DNA from: Croceibacterium sp. TMG7-5b_MA50
GTDB lineage: Bacteria; Pseudomonadota; Alphaproteobacteria; Sphingomonadales; Sphingomonadaceae
Length of the DNA stretch: 64,000 nucleotides
NCBI RefSeq assembly: GCF_039830145.1
Contig: NZ_CP156082.1
Coordinates: 2,064,001 to 2,128,000 of the forward strand
Direction: 5' to 3'
The notes beneath the pieces were generated by a model. That model did no database searches and was not told the DNA's origin. It was given only the letters and a program-made list of their open reading frames with translations. Positions 49,580 to 58,800 of this stretch are shown here, piece after piece; within the stretch, counting starts at the first letter, position 1, and every line of letters starts with the position of its first letter. Both the position numbers and the translations under genes were made by a program.

Positions 49580-51781
49580 TCACGCCGCCGTGTTCTCGTC
49601 GCTTTCGTAACGGTAGTAATTGTATCCGTAATATGAGTAGCTGCCGCCCTTGTTCGGATCGTACTTGGTCAGCACCGCGCCCACCATCACCGGGTTCAGC
49701 GCGCGCAGCCGGCGCAACGCGCCCTTCAGCTGCCCGCCACGGCCGCGATTGGCCTCCACCACCAGCATCACGCCATCGGCCAGCGTCGACAGCTCCGTCG
49801 AATCGGCCAGGCCCAAGATTGGTGCGCTGTCGATAACCACGAAGTCGTAGTCGCGCTCCACCTGCTCCAGCAGCGCCGCCATGCGGGGCGATGACAGCAG
49901 TTCCGCCGGCGACGGCGGGATCGGACCAGCGGGGATCACGGTCAGGCCGGGATAGGCGGAGGGTACCGCCACCTCTTCCAACGTCGCCTCACCCACCAGC
50001 AGGGTGGACATGCCAGCGCGATTGGGCACGTCGGCCATCTTGTGCACGTTGGGGCGACGCAGATCCGCATCCATCAGAAGCACGCGCTTGCCCACGCGGG
50101 CAAAGCTCCGCGCCACGGCATAGCTGGTCGTCGTCTTGCCTTCCGAAGCCTGCGCGCTGGTGACCAGCAGCAGATGCGGCAACCCTTCGCGGGTGGAGTG
50201 CATGAGCGCGGTGCGCAGCGCGTTGTAGCTTTCGGCGACGGGCGACTTGGGATCGTCCAGCTCCGCGCGCGGATCGCCTTCCGCCGTGGGCACTACGCCC
50301 AGCAGCGGCAGGCCGATCTTGCTCTCGACGTCTTCCGGCACCCGCAGGCGATCGTCCATCTGGTCGCGCAGGAACACCACCGCACCGGCCAAGGCCAGGC
50401 CCAGGACCACCGCCAGCAGCACGTTGCGCGGCAGGTTGGGGGAAGAGGGCGTGGTCGGCACTTCCGCCCGGTCGACCACCGCGATGTTGCTGGCGGTGAT
50501 CCCGGCGGCGGCGTTCAGCGCGCGATAGCGCTGCAGCAGCCCGTCATAGATCTGCCGGTTGGTATCGGCCTCGCGCGCCAGCGTGTTGTAGCGGACCGAC
50601 CGGTCCTGCTCCGCCAGCGTGTCGCCTTCCAGCGTGCTGACCTGCCGGCGCAGACTGGTCTCCGCCGCGGCTGCTGCCTGGTAACCGGCACGAATGGAGT
50701 TGCGCACCTCGTTCGCGGCGCGGGTCAGGCTCGTCTCCGTCGTCCGCAGCGCCGTGCGCGCACGCGTGACCGCCGGATGATCGGGCAGGTAACGTTCGCG
50801 TGCGGCGTCCAGTGCCGCCTGCTGCTCGGCCCGCTGCTGGATCAGCCCCTGCACCGCCACGCTTTCCAGCACGGCAGGGGAGGAGAGCAGCGGTTGCGCG
50901 CGCTCCGCGTTCCACTGCGCTTCCGCCGTGATCCGCGCGGCTTGCGCCTGGTTCGCCGCCTCGTTCAGCTGCAGCAGGCTGCTCGCGGTCATGCTGCCAG
51001 CATAGCTGCCCTCTTCGGCGCCCGGATCACGGGTGCGGATCAGGCTCGCCTCACGAGCATAGGCGTTCAGCTCACGCTCCGAATTCTCCAGCCGGACCCG
51101 CGCCTCCTCCAGCTGTTCCGCCACGAAGCTGCGGGCATAGGCGGACGAGTCGAACTTGCGCTGCAGGTTCGCCTGGATGAACTCCTGGGCGTAGGCGTCC
51201 ACCACGGTGGCGGACATGCCGGGATCGGTGCTGGTGAAGCTCAACTCCGCGATGCGGGTGCCGGTCGGCAGGTCGACGCCGAAATTGCCGCGCAGCATGT
51301 TGATCACGGCATTCGCGCGCTGCTGCTCGGTCAGTTCGACCAGGTCGGCCGCTTCCATCGCGTTAAAGAACCGCTCGTTCGTGGCGAGGTCGAGGCGTGC
51401 CGCGACCCGTTCCGCCAGCGCGCGGCTGCGCAGGATCTCCAGCTGGGTGTTGAGGTTCATCTCAATATCCCAGTTGGCGTTCATGGTGGTGTCGGCGCCC
51501 AGATCCTCGCCCAGCACCTGTTGCGTTTCTTCCGCGATCTCCACCGTGGACATGGCGGTGTAGCGGGGGGTCTGCAGCATCGTCAGCACGACGGCGGCGA
51601 TCACCGCCAGTGCCGTGACGATGACGATCAGCCAGATGTTCCGGCGCACCAGCCCGATCAGGTAGCGCATCAGCTGGCCGATGCTGCTCTCCTTCTCCAT
51701 CATCGGGCCGGTGTCGGCGGCCGACCTTGCGGCCGGCAGGGTGGATTGGGTGGGATAGGTCGCGTCCACGGCTGTTCTCAC
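49580..51781 (-). CDS. Wzc-type polysaccharide co-polymerase / tyrosine autokinase
   Basis: 733 residues from GTG 51781, one base after the previous stop. The N-terminal Wzz part has membrane helices near residues 48-68 and 440-460 with a long periplasmic coiled-coil between. The C-terminal BY-kinase has Walker A SAQASEGKTTTS, Walker A' LLMDADLRRP and Walker B DFVVIDSAP. A Tyr cluster (SYSYYGYNYYRYESDEN) at the end is the autophosphorylation tail. It sets chain length and gates export through the Wza-like partner encoded just upstream. ATG 51703 is a shorter start alternative. Confidence 0.93.
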   Translation of the reverse strand: MRTAVDATYPTQSTLPAARSAADTGPMMEKESSIGQLMRYLIGLVRRNIWLIVIVTALAVIAAVVLTMLQTPRYTAMSTVEIAEETQQVLGEDLGADTTMNANWDIEMNLNTQLEILRSRALAERVAARLDLATNERFFNAMEAADLVELTEQQRANAVINMLRGNFGVDLPTGTRIAELSFTSTDPGMSATVVDAYAQEFIQANLQRKFDSSAYARSFVAEQLEEARVRLENSERELNAYAREASLIRTRDPGAEEGSYAGSMTASSLLQLNEAANQAQAARITAEAQWNAERAQPLLSSPAVLESVAVQGLIQQRAEQQAALDAARERYLPDHPAVTRARTALRTTETSLTRAANEVRNSIRAGYQAAAAAETSLRRQVSTLEGDTLAEQDRSVRYNTLAREADTNRQIYDGLLQRYRALNAAAGITASNIAVVDRAEVPTTPSSPNLPRNVLLAVVLGLALAGAVVFLRDQMDDRLRVPEDVESKIGLPLLGVVPTAEGDPRAELDDPKSPVAESYNALRTALMHSTREGLPHLLLVTSAQASEGKTTTSYAVARSFARVGKRVLLMDADLRRPNVHKMADVPNRAGMSTLLVGEATLEEVAVPSAYPGLTVIPAGPIPPSPAELLSSPRMAALLEQVERDYDFVVIDSAPILGLADSTELSTLADGVMLVVEANRGRGGQLKGALRRLRALNPVMVGAVLTKYDPNKGGSYSYYGYNYYRYESDENTAA

Positions 51782-51782
51782 G

Positions 51783-52478
51783 TCAGAGCTGGGTAAAAAC
51801 GCCGAGCAGCGGCCCGACCTGCAGAACGTCACGGTAAATACCGCGCAACCGGTCGAAACCGACCACGACCTGATCGCCGGGCAGGATACGCGGATCCTCC
51901 ATCCGGCCGGCGCGGATCGCGTTGATGTCGAACCGGGCCACGGCGCGCCGCCCGTCGATGGTGCGCATGATCAGCACCTCGTCGAACTTGGCGGTGTTGG
52001 TGGTACCCCGCGCCAGCGCGATGGCGCTGACCAGCGTGTAGCCAGGGCGGATCTCGAACACGCCCGGCTGCGTGACCTGGCCGTCCACCGTCACCGTCTG
52101 CGGCACGATGGTGCGCAGCGCGACGCTGGCCTGCGGATCGCGCAGATAGCGGGCACCATACGCCCGCTCGATCTCGCGCGACACTTCTTCCGTCGTGCGG
52201 CCGGCCATCTGCACGGCACCGATCAGCGGCAGGCTGACCTGACCGCTTTCGTCAACCAGCAGGTCCGTACCGGAAAGATCGGGCTCCTGGAACAGTGACA
52301 CATTGACGCGGTCGCCCGGGCGGATGCGGTACACACCCTCCGTCACCGGGACCGCGCCGCCAAGCGCCTCGTAGGCGGGCGCACCCAACGGCAGCCCGCT
52401 GTTGAGCTGCGGCTGGCACGCCCCCAGCACCGTCACGCAGCCGAGCGCCGACAGGATGAATCTTAGATCACGCAGCAA
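51783..52478 (-). CDS. Wza/GumB-type polysaccharide export lipoprotein
   Basis: 231 residues from TTG 52478; no ATG or GTG fits and GGGGGC precedes it. The signal ends in LGAC (Cys21). The polysaccharide biosynthesis/export domain (VYRIRPGDRVNVSLFQEPDLSG) is followed by a SLBB domain (TVDGQVTQPGVFEIRPGYTLVSAIALARG) and the terminal LPGDQVVVG. It is shorter than E. coli Wza, like GumB. It forms the outer-membrane export channel with the Wzc-type kinase. The start overlaps the end of the ligase/polymerase gene by 11 bases. Confidence 0.9.
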   Translation of the reverse strand: MLRDLRFILSALGCVTVLGACQPQLNSGLPLGAPAYEALGGAVPVTEGVYRIRPGDRVNVSLFQEPDLSGTDLLVDESGQVSLPLIGAVQMAGRTTEEVSREIERAYGARYLRDPQASVALRTIVPQTVTVDGQVTQPGVFEIRPGYTLVSAIALARGTTNTAKFDEVLIMRTIDGRRAVARFDINAIRAGRMEDPRILPGDQVVVGFDRLRGIYRDVLQVGPLLGVFTQL

Positions 52479-53904
52479 GTTTTGCCCCCGCTCTGGCCGT
52501 CACTGTCGCGCCCGGAACAGGCGCATTGACGGATCCTGCCGGCCTTGCCAGCAATCCCGCACCCACCCCGAACATGCACGCCAATGCCATGGATCGAAGC
52601 GGATAATCAACGAACGAATGCAGTGCGACTATCAATAGGATGCCGCACCCGCACAGAACCTGCGCCCGACCGTCTCCTGACAGACGCAATGCCCGCCAGG
52701 CGAGCGCCGCCAGCACGCCAAGCGCGGCCAGGCCGATCAGCACCGCCGGCAAACCGCCTTCCAGCACGAATTCGAGATAGTCGTTATGCGCGCGATTGGG
52801 GCGGCTGCCGTCCAGCACCTCCAGCCGTTCCGCCGCTAGCATCGCGGGCTGGTAGCCGCCCAGGCCGACGCCGGCGGGCCAGCTTTCGCGAACCGCGAAC
52901 AGCGTGTCCTGCCACAATTCGGTGCGGGCATCGCCCGTCACCTCGAACCGCTCGGCCGTGCGCTGAACCATCGAGTTGCCCTGCAGCAACAGGTACCCGC
53001 CAATCGCCAGCACCGCCAGCCCGCCCGTCAGCCAGCCGGCCAGCCGAGCGGTTCCGGCAGGCAGCAGCGGCCGCACGATCAGCAGCATGAACAGGCCGGC
53101 GACCGCCGCCAGCGCGATGCCCATCCGCGATCCGGTCATCACCGTCGCCAGCAGCAGCGCCGCAACCAGCCCGCCGCCCAGCAGCCACCACACCCGCGGG
53201 GTCACTCCCGACGCGCCGTGCCGGGATGGGCGCCGGATGGCACCGGCGATCAGCGGCGCGCCCAGCGCGGCAACGATGATCACCCCGATCAGCAGCACAT
53301 CCGCCTGGGCGTTGCGGTTGGCCTGGAAGCCCACCAGGAAATCACGGTGCGTCTCGGCATAGGGTCGCAGCGCATCGCTGCCGAGGCTGACCTGCGCCAC
53401 ACCGAGCAGCGCGGAGGCGCCAATCGCCACCGCCGCCGCCAGCAACACGCGCTGCCGCCCCGCGTGGTCGAGCGCAGCCGTGGCGAACCCGGCGAACAGC
53501 GGGGGCAGCAGCGACAACAACGCGGCGAGCGTCCGCGGCGGCGACTGCGTCCATGGCTGCCAGCTGTCCGCCGCGCCGACCAGCTGCAGCGCTGCCAACC
53601 GCCCCTCCTGCCCAGGCAAAGCCTGCCACAGCGCGGACGGCAGCGGGATCAGTTGCAGCAACGGCAGGGTCAGGACCAACGCGCCCAGCCACCAGATCAG
53701 CGGCTCCATCGGGCGGGGCGCGCCAACCGGTCCGGCGGGCAGCCACAGCCAGGCCAGCAAAGCCAGACAGGCGACAAGCTGTAGCAGCAATTCGCTGTGC
53801 GGCGCGGGCGATCCGCCTCCGCCCAGCACCAGCGCCGCACCGATGAAGCCGGCGGCAATCCATCCGTGCGCCCGCATCGCCGTCGCTGTCGCGGCCCTCA
53901 TCAT
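52468..53904 (-). CDS. O-antigen ligase / Wzy polymerase family membrane protein
   Basis: 478 residues with about 11-12 membrane segments. The large periplasmic loop typical of the Wzy_C/WaaL family holds RNAQADVLL, TGSRMGIALAAVAG and GVGLGGYQPAML...RAHNDYLEFVLEGGLPA, the last being a family signature. In this setting it most likely polymerises exopolysaccharide repeat units. Start ATG 53904 or 53901. First gene of the minus-strand exopolysaccharide run. Confidence 0.88.
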   Translation of the reverse strand: MMRAATATAMRAHGWIAAGFIGAALVLGGGGSPAPHSELLLQLVACLALLAWLWLPAGPVGAPRPMEPLIWWLGALVLTLPLLQLIPLPSALWQALPGQEGRLAALQLVGAADSWQPWTQSPPRTLAALLSLLPPLFAGFATAALDHAGRQRVLLAAAVAIGASALLGVAQVSLGSDALRPYAETHRDFLVGFQANRNAQADVLLIGVIIVAALGAPLIAGAIRRPSRHGASGVTPRVWWLLGGGLVAALLLATVMTGSRMGIALAAVAGLFMLLIVRPLLPAGTARLAGWLTGGLAVLAIGGYLLLQGNSMVQRTAERFEVTGDARTELWQDTLFAVRESWPAGVGLGGYQPAMLAAERLEVLDGSRPNRAHNDYLEFVLEGGLPAVLIGLAALGVLAALAWRALRLSGDGRAQVLCGCGILLIVALHSFVDYPLRSMALACMFGVGAGLLARPAGSVNAPVPGATVTARAGAKLAA

Positions 53905-54050
53905 GCTGGCGTTTCTCCCCTTGCCAACGCCATCGCCGGTCAACCGGAGCAGCAACCTAGCACAACACAGCCGGGGAGCAACAAAGCCGCATCACCAGCG
54001 ACCCGGTGCGTCGCCACGCGGCAACCTTCGCGCGGGCGCCGCCATGCAAA

Positions 54051-54076
54051 AAGGCCCGCGCAACTGCACGGGCCTT
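54051..54076 (-). terminator. Terminator of the small 98-residue gene
   Basis: AAGGCCCG (54051-54058) pairs with CGGGCCTT (54069-54076); on the minus strand the stem is followed by TTTTTGC. It separates this gene from the exopolysaccharide run behind it. Confidence 0.8.
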
Positions 54077-54105
54077 CCTGTTTGATCGTGATTTAACTGG
54101 TTGGT

Positions 54106-54402
54106 TCAGCCCGGGCTGTCGTCGTCATCGTCGCCGATGATGTCGATCGCGCCAACCGCTTCCAGGAACGCCAGGAACGCGGCAACGGAACCGAAGATCA
54201 GCAGGATCAGGCCGAGCCCGTTCGATTCGTCGCCGAGCCCTTCGGCCGCACCCATCGAGGAGCCAACGCGCTCGATCGAGGCCGGGGCACTCACGCCGCT
54301 GGACGGCAGCGAGGCCGAGGAGCGAGTCGCGGCAGCCGCCGACTGGCCCACAAGGAGGGTGGCCAGCGACAGCGAGGCCACCAAAGTCTTCAGTGTCTTC
54401 AT
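54106..54402 (-). CDS. Small exported protein with C-terminal membrane helix and Asp-rich tail
   Basis: 98 residues. GGAG lies 7 bases before ATG 54402, deciding the start over ATG 54408. A signal peptide ends near SAAAA (about residue 25), then a Ser/Ala/Gly linker, one hydrophobic helix (GLGLILLIFGSVAAFLAFLEAV) and the tail DIIGDDDDDSPG. The layout is like a sorting-signal protein, though not PEP-CTERM itself. It lies on the same strand ahead of the exopolysaccharide genes but is separated from them by a terminator. Function unknown. Confidence 0.7.
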   Translation of the reverse strand: MKTLKTLVASLSLATLLVGQSAAAATRSSASLPSSGVSAPASIERVGSSMGAAEGLGDESNGLGLILLIFGSVAAFLAFLEAVGAIDIIGDDDDDSPG

Positions 54403-54490
54403 GTCCATTCTCCGTCTGTGGGTCACACGATCTGACCCGCCGATTGACTGACAGCTATCGCTAACCAGTCATTAAGGCAAGTGACCATTC

Positions 54491-54648
54491 TGCACCGCAA
54501 CATGGTTAACCTGCTCCGCACCAATACTTACGGATAAGGTGCAGTGTTCCCGGTACGACAGCGAACATTGTGCGTCACAACATGGGACAGGCAGGGGTTT
54601 CCCGTGCCCCGGTGCTGTGCCATGGCCCCGCCACATTCGAAAACCCCT
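54491..54648 (+). other. Structured region ahead of thrS
   Basis: GGTGCA (54538-54543) can pair with TGCACC (54491-54496), or its first five bases with GCACC (54518-54522), giving mutually exclusive stems. Nearer thrS, AGGGGTTT (54593-54600) pairs with AAACCCCT (54641-54648). GGTTAACC (54503-54510) and TTGTG-CGT-CACAA are small palindromes. Promoter and any thrS control must lie here; no T-run follows the stems. Confidence 0.35.
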
Positions 54649-54676
54649 CTTCGCAGCCAAGAAAAGCGCCTTCCCC

Positions 54677-56695
54677 ATGAGTGAAATGGTCAAGATCAGC
54701 CTTCCTGACGGATCCGTGCGCGAAATGCCGGCGGGCACCACGGCGGCAGAGGTCGCCGCCGCAATCGGTCCCGGCCTGGCCAAGGCCGCCATGCTGGCCA
54801 GCATCGATGGGGAATTGCGCGACCTCTCGCGACCGATCACCGCCGATTCGCAGCTCGCCCTCATCACTGCGCGCGACGAAGCGGCCGCGCTGGAGGTGAC
54901 GCGCCACGATTACGCGCATGTGCTGGCAGAAGCGGTGCAGGCGCTGTGGCCCGACACGCAGATCACCTTCGGCCCGGCGACGGACGACGGCTTCTATTAC
55001 GACTTCGCGCCCGGTGCGCGCGGCCCCTTCACCGAAGAGGACCTGCCCGCGATCGAGGAGAAGATGCGCGACATCATCCGCGCCGACAAACCGCTGATCC
55101 GTGAGGAATGGAGCCGCGAATCGCTGGTCGCCTGGTTCCGCGACAAGGGCGAGAGCTTCAAGGCCGAATGGGCCGCCGAACTGCCCGAAGGCGAGCAGCT
55201 GACCATCTATCGCAGCGGCCCCGCCGATGCGCCCGATGGCTGGCTGGACCTGTGCCGCGGCCCGCACCTTCCCTCCACCGGCCGGCTCGACCCCGCCGCC
55301 TTCAAGCTGACGCGCGTTTCCGGCGCCTATTGGCGCGGCGACCAGAACAACGCGATGCTCAGCCGCATCTACGGCACCGGCTGGCTCAACAAGAAGCAAT
55401 TGGCCGAACACCTCACCCGGCTGGAGGAGGCCGCCAAGCGCGACCACCGCAAGCTGGGGCGGGAGATGGACCTGTTCCACCTGCAGGAGGAGGCGCACGG
55501 CTCCGTCTTCTGGCACCCGCATGGCTTCGTCATCTGGCGCGCGCTGGAAGCATACATGCGCCGCAAGATCGACGCCTCCGGATACCAGGAGATCAAGACG
55601 CCGCAGGTGATGGACGCCCGGCAGTGGGAGAAGTCCGGCCACTGGGGCAAGTATCGCGAGAACATGTTCGTCGTCCCCGACGAGGTGCCCAACATCGAGG
55701 ATGAAGGCCCCGTCGTCAGCGGCGATGCGCAATGGATGGCGCTGAAGCCGATGAACTGCCCGGCGCATGTGCTGGTCTTCAAGCAGGGCATCACCAGCTA
55801 TCGCGAGCTGCCGATCCGCCTGTACGAGAATGGCTGCTGCCACCGCAACGAACCGCATGGCGCGCTGCACGGCCTGATGCGCGTGCGCCAGTTCACGCAG
55901 GATGACGCGCATATCTTCTGCACGGAAGAACAGATCGTCGCGGAGGTGCGCGCCTTCTGCGAACTGGCCGATTCGATCTACCGCGACTTCGGCTTCACCT
56001 ACGCCATCAAGCTGGCCTTACGGCCCGACCAGCGCTTCGGCTCCGAAGCGGACTGGGACAAGGCCGAAGGCGAGCTGCGCCAGGCGGTCCACGATGCCGG
56101 CCTCGCCGATCCGGCAAAGGGGTGGGAGGAACTGCCGGGTGAAGGCGCGTTCTACGCCCCGAAGCTGGAATGGCACCTGACCGACGCGATCGGCCGCACC
56201 TGGCAGGTCGGCACCATCCAGTCGGACCGCGTGCTGCCCGACCGGCTCGACGCCACTTACATTGGCGAGGATGGCGATCGGCACCGCCCGGTCATGCTGC
56301 ACCGCGCGATCTTCGGATCGTACGAGCGGTTCATCGGCATCCTGATCGAACATTATGCCGGCCGCCTGCCGCTGTGGCTGGCCCCGGTGCAGGCGGTGGT
56401 CGCCACCATCGTGTCCGATGCGGATGGCTATGCCGCCGAGGTGACGGAGGCGCTGCGCGCCGCCGGCATCCGCGTGGAAAGCGATCTTCGTAACGAGAAG
56501 ATCAACTACAAGGTGCGCGAGCACTCGGTGAAGAAGGTCCCGCATCTGCTGGTCGTGGGCAAGCGGGAGGCGGAGGAACGCACCGTCGCCATCCGCACGC
56601 TGGGCGAGCAGCAGCAGCGCTTCATGCCGCTGGACGAGGCGATCGCCATGCTCCGCACCGCCGCCCTCGCCCCCGATCTGCAGGAGCAGAACTGA
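54677..56695 (+). CDS. thrS: Threonine-tRNA ligase
   Basis: 672 residues. N-terminal TGS domain ([24 protein letters not shown]), then the editing domain with [10 protein letters not shown] and DLCRGPH, the class II core (motif 2 [35 protein letters not shown]; motif 3 [21 protein letters not shown]) and the anticodon-binding domain to the end. It charges tRNA-Thr and edits Ser-tRNA. ATG 54677 fits the TGS start, although no good ribosome site is seen; the frame is open to 54539. The stop overlaps the DUF305 gene (TGATG). Confidence 0.97.
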   Translation: MSEMVKISLPDGSVREMPAGTTAAEVAAAIGPGLAKAAMLASIDGELRDLSRPITADSQLALITARDEAAALEVTRHDYAHVLAEAVQALWPDTQITFGPATDDGFYYDFAPGARGPFTEEDLPAIEEKMRDIIRADKPLIREEWSRESLVAWFRDKGESFKAEWAAELPEGEQLTIYRSGPADAPDGWLDLCRGPHLPSTGRLDPAAFKLTRVSGAYWRGDQNNAMLSRIYGTGWLNKKQLAEHLTRLEEAAKRDHRKLGREMDLFHLQEEAHGSVFWHPHGFVIWRALEAYMRRKIDASGYQEIKTPQVMDARQWEKSGHWGKYRENMFVVPDEVPNIEDEGPVVSGDAQWMALKPMNCPAHVLVFKQGITSYRELPIRLYENGCCHRNEPHGALHGLMRVRQFTQDDAHIFCTEEQIVAEVRAFCELADSIYRDFGFTYAIKLALRPDQRFGSEADWDKAEGELRQAVHDAGLADPAKGWEELPGEGAFYAPKLEWHLTDAIGRTWQVGTIQSDRVLPDRLDATYIGEDGDRHRPVMLHRAIFGSYERFIGILIEHYAGRLPLWLAPVQAVVATIVSDADGYAAEVTEALRAAGIRVESDLRNEKINYKVREHSVKKVPHLLVVGKREAEERTVAIRTLGEQQQRFMPLDEAIAMLRTAALAPDLQEQN

Positions 56696-57084
56696 TGCGT
56701 CTCGCCGTCCTTGCCCCCGTCGCCCTGCTCGCCGCCTGTCAGCAGGCGGAAACGCCGGTGGCCGAACCCACCGCCGATGCGCCGGCGCTGAACGAGGTGC
56801 AGCAGGCCTACGCGGACGCGAATGCCCGCATGCACGAAGGCATGGCCAGCATTCCCGCTGACGCGGACGAGGCGTTCATGCGCGGCATGCTGGCCCATCA
56901 CCGCGGCGCAGTAGAGATGGCCGAGGTCGAACTGCAACACGGCCGCGACCCCGAGGCACGCGCTTTGGCGCAGACCATCATCGACGCCCAGCAGCAGGAG
57001 ATCGAGCAGATGGAACGCTGGCTCGCCGCCCGCCCGACGGGTGAAACCGCCGCTCCGGCCATGGACCACACCGGCCACCAATAA
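56695..57084 (+). CDS. DUF305 lipoprotein
   Basis: 129 residues. A short lipoprotein signal ends in LLAAC (Cys15). The DUF305 domain has the His pair in FMRGMLAHHRGAVEMAE and the second block ARALAQTIIDAQQQEIEQMERWL, a ferritin-like helical fold, with a His-rich MDHTGHQ tail. Family members are often linked to copper or metal resistance; binding here is inferred from the His and Met residues. It begins on the last base of the thrS stop, so it is cotranscribed with thrS, an unusual partner. Confidence 0.88.
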   Translation: MRLAVLAPVALLAACQQAETPVAEPTADAPALNEVQQAYADANARMHEGMASIPADADEAFMRGMLAHHRGAVEMAEVELQHGRDPEARALAQTIIDAQQQEIEQMERWLAARPTGETAAPAMDHTGHQ

Positions 57085-57140
57085 TCCTCCCCATCAATGA
57101 TGGGGAGGGGGACCATTCGCGCAGCGAATGGTGGAGGGGC
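57085..57140 (+). repeat. Double-hairpin intergenic repeat, copy C
   Basis: Starts on the base after the DUF305 stop. First stem CCTCCCCATCA/TGATGGGGAGG; second stem ACCATTCGC/GCGAATGGT with a GCA loop; then GGAGGGGC. Same design as copies A and B near 21.2 kb. Confidence 0.75.
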
Positions 57141-57521
57141 ATGGCGCGACCAACCGCGGCACGGGGACACGCCTGCTCGCCGCGAACGTCGCGTGAGTTG
57201 ACCAAGATGCGTGTCCGCTATGGGGCGTTTTCTGCCGTTCGGAGAGATGCGCCACCAGGCCGCGCTGTCCTACATCGGGCGCAAGTGTCATAGCCCACTC
57301 ATGTCGCGCCCTGCCCCGACCCATACCCCGTTCCGCCGCCCGATTGACGCGCCACTCTGCCCACCGGACCGGCCCGCGGGAGGTGTCAACTTAGTGTAAA
57401 CTTCCAGCTTGGGGCGCGGCCCGCGACCGCTGTTGCCCTCCCGCGCCCCACCGGTGTAAGGCGCCGCCTTTATTGCAGCGGCCCTGCCAGACGGGCCGAG
57501 ACCAACCAATCCGGGGATCCC
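57141..57521. other. 381-base gap without a convincing gene
   Basis: Apart from repeat copy C at its left, this gap ahead of yebC has only short frames on either strand that lack a ribosome site or family resemblance. It holds a tandem pair TGTCAACTT (57384-57392) and TGTAAACTT (57395-57403) with an 11-base period, a possible regulator site about 120 bases before yebC. The stretch 57195-57300 looks like non-coding sequence of unknown role. Confidence 0.5.
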
Positions 57522-58265
57522 ATGGCCGGCCATTCCAAGTTCAAGAACATCATGCATCGCAAGGGCGCGCAGGACAAGAAGCGCTCCGCCATGTTCTCCA
57601 AGCTCAGCCGCGAGATCACCGTGGCGGCGAAGTCGGGCATGCCCGATCCCGACATGAACCCGCGCCTGCGACTGGCAGTCAACCTCGCCAAGGCGCAGTC
57701 CATGCCCAAGGACAATATCCAGCGTGCGATCGACAAGGCGTCCGCCAACGAAGGCGACGATTACGAGGAGATCCGCTACGAAGGCTACGGCCCGGGCGGC
57801 GTCGCCATCATCGTCGAGGCGCTGACCGATAATCGCAACCGCACCGCCACCAACATGCGCACTGCTTTCAGCAAGAACGGCGGCAATCTCGCCGCCTCGG
57901 GCGCGGTCGCCCACGGGTTCGAGCGCAAGGGCCTGATCGAGTACCCGGCAAGCGCCGGTGACGAGGAGAAGGTGCTGGAAGCCGCGATCGAGGCGGGCGC
58001 CGACGATGTAGAGAGCAGCGAGGACGGCCACACGATCTGGACCGCGATGGAATCGCTGCACGAGGTTGCCGCCGCGCTGGAGGCGGTGCTGGGCCAGCCC
58101 GAGGGCGTGAAGCTCGCCTGGAAGCCCGGCCTCACCGTTGATGTTGCGGAAGGTGACGCGGCCACGCTGCTGAAGCTGATCGACGCACTGGAGGACGATG
58201 ACGACGTCCAGACGGTGTGGGGCAATTACGAGCTGTCGGACGAGGTGATGGCGACGCTCGCCTGA
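57522..58265 (+). CDS. yebC: YebC/PmpR-family regulator
   Basis: 247 residues, standard length. It opens [21 protein letters not shown], then [10 protein letters not shown], the [23 protein letters not shown] signature, [20 protein letters not shown] and a C-terminal domain ending [15 protein letters not shown]. The family was annotated as DNA-binding regulators and is now also linked to easing ribosome stalling at proline stretches. ruvC follows after 3 bases, matching the common yebC-ruvC order. Confidence 0.96.
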   Translation: MAGHSKFKNIMHRKGAQDKKRSAMFSKLSREITVAAKSGMPDPDMNPRLRLAVNLAKAQSMPKDNIQRAIDKASANEGDDYEEIRYEGYGPGGVAIIVEALTDNRNRTATNMRTAFSKNGGNLAASGAVAHGFERKGLIEYPASAGDEEKVLEAAIEAGADDVESSEDGHTIWTAMESLHEVAAALEAVLGQPEGVKLAWKPGLTVDVAEGDAATLLKLIDALEDDDDVQTVWGNYELSDEVMATLA

Positions 58266-58268
58266 GCC

Positions 58269-58745
58269 ATGGCGCTGATCCTTGGCCTCGACCCGTCGCT
58301 GTCCTGCACGGGCTGGGGCCTGATCCGGACGGAGGGGTCGCGCCTGACCCACATCGCCAACGGTCAGCTGCCGACTCCCGTCGGGGCTCCGCTGGCAGAC
58401 CGGCTGGCGACCATCCACGCCGCCATTTCCGCGATCATCGCGGAACATCGCCCGGATCGCGCCGCGGTGGAGGAGGTGTTCGTCAACAAGAACGGGCAAT
58501 CCACGCTGAAGCTGGCGCAGGCCCGCGGCGCGGTGCTCGCCGCCTGCGGCGCGGCGGGGCTGCCGGTCAGCGAACATGCGGCGAAGTCGGTGAAGCAGGC
58601 GGTGGTCGGCACCGGCGCGGCCGAAAAGGGGCAGGTGCAGGCGATGCTGCGCGTCCTGCTGCCCGGTGCAGTGGTGGCCGGTGCCGACGCTGCCGATGCC
58701 CTTGCGGTCGCCATCACCGCCTCGCAAGGCCGGCCCGGCGGCTGA
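58269..58745 (+). CDS. ruvC: Holliday-junction resolvase RuvC
   Basis: 158 residues. The four acidic catalytic residues align with the family: Asp8 in GLDPS, Glu68 in AVEEVFVNKN, and Asp140 and Asp143 in GADAADALAVAI. It cuts four-way junctions in recombination repair with RuvAB. ruvA and ruvB, which often follow, are not here; a MATE gene comes next. Confidence 0.96.
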   Translation: MALILGLDPSLSCTGWGLIRTEGSRLTHIANGQLPTPVGAPLADRLATIHAAISAIIAEHRPDRAAVEEVFVNKNGQSTLKLAQARGAVLAACGAAGLPVSEHAAKSVKQAVVGTGAAEKGQVQAMLRVLLPGAVVAGADAADALAVAITASQGRPGG

Positions 58746-58800
58746 CGGAGCGGAGGGAAGGCTTCCCACCCGCCGCCGCACGGGGTACCGGGCATCGGCC

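Noticed and set aside
57094..57324. Short minus-strand frame in the gap before yebC, and a 62-residue plus-strand frame at 57211
   Set aside because: Neither has a ribosome site or family resemblance, and the first runs through repeat copy C.
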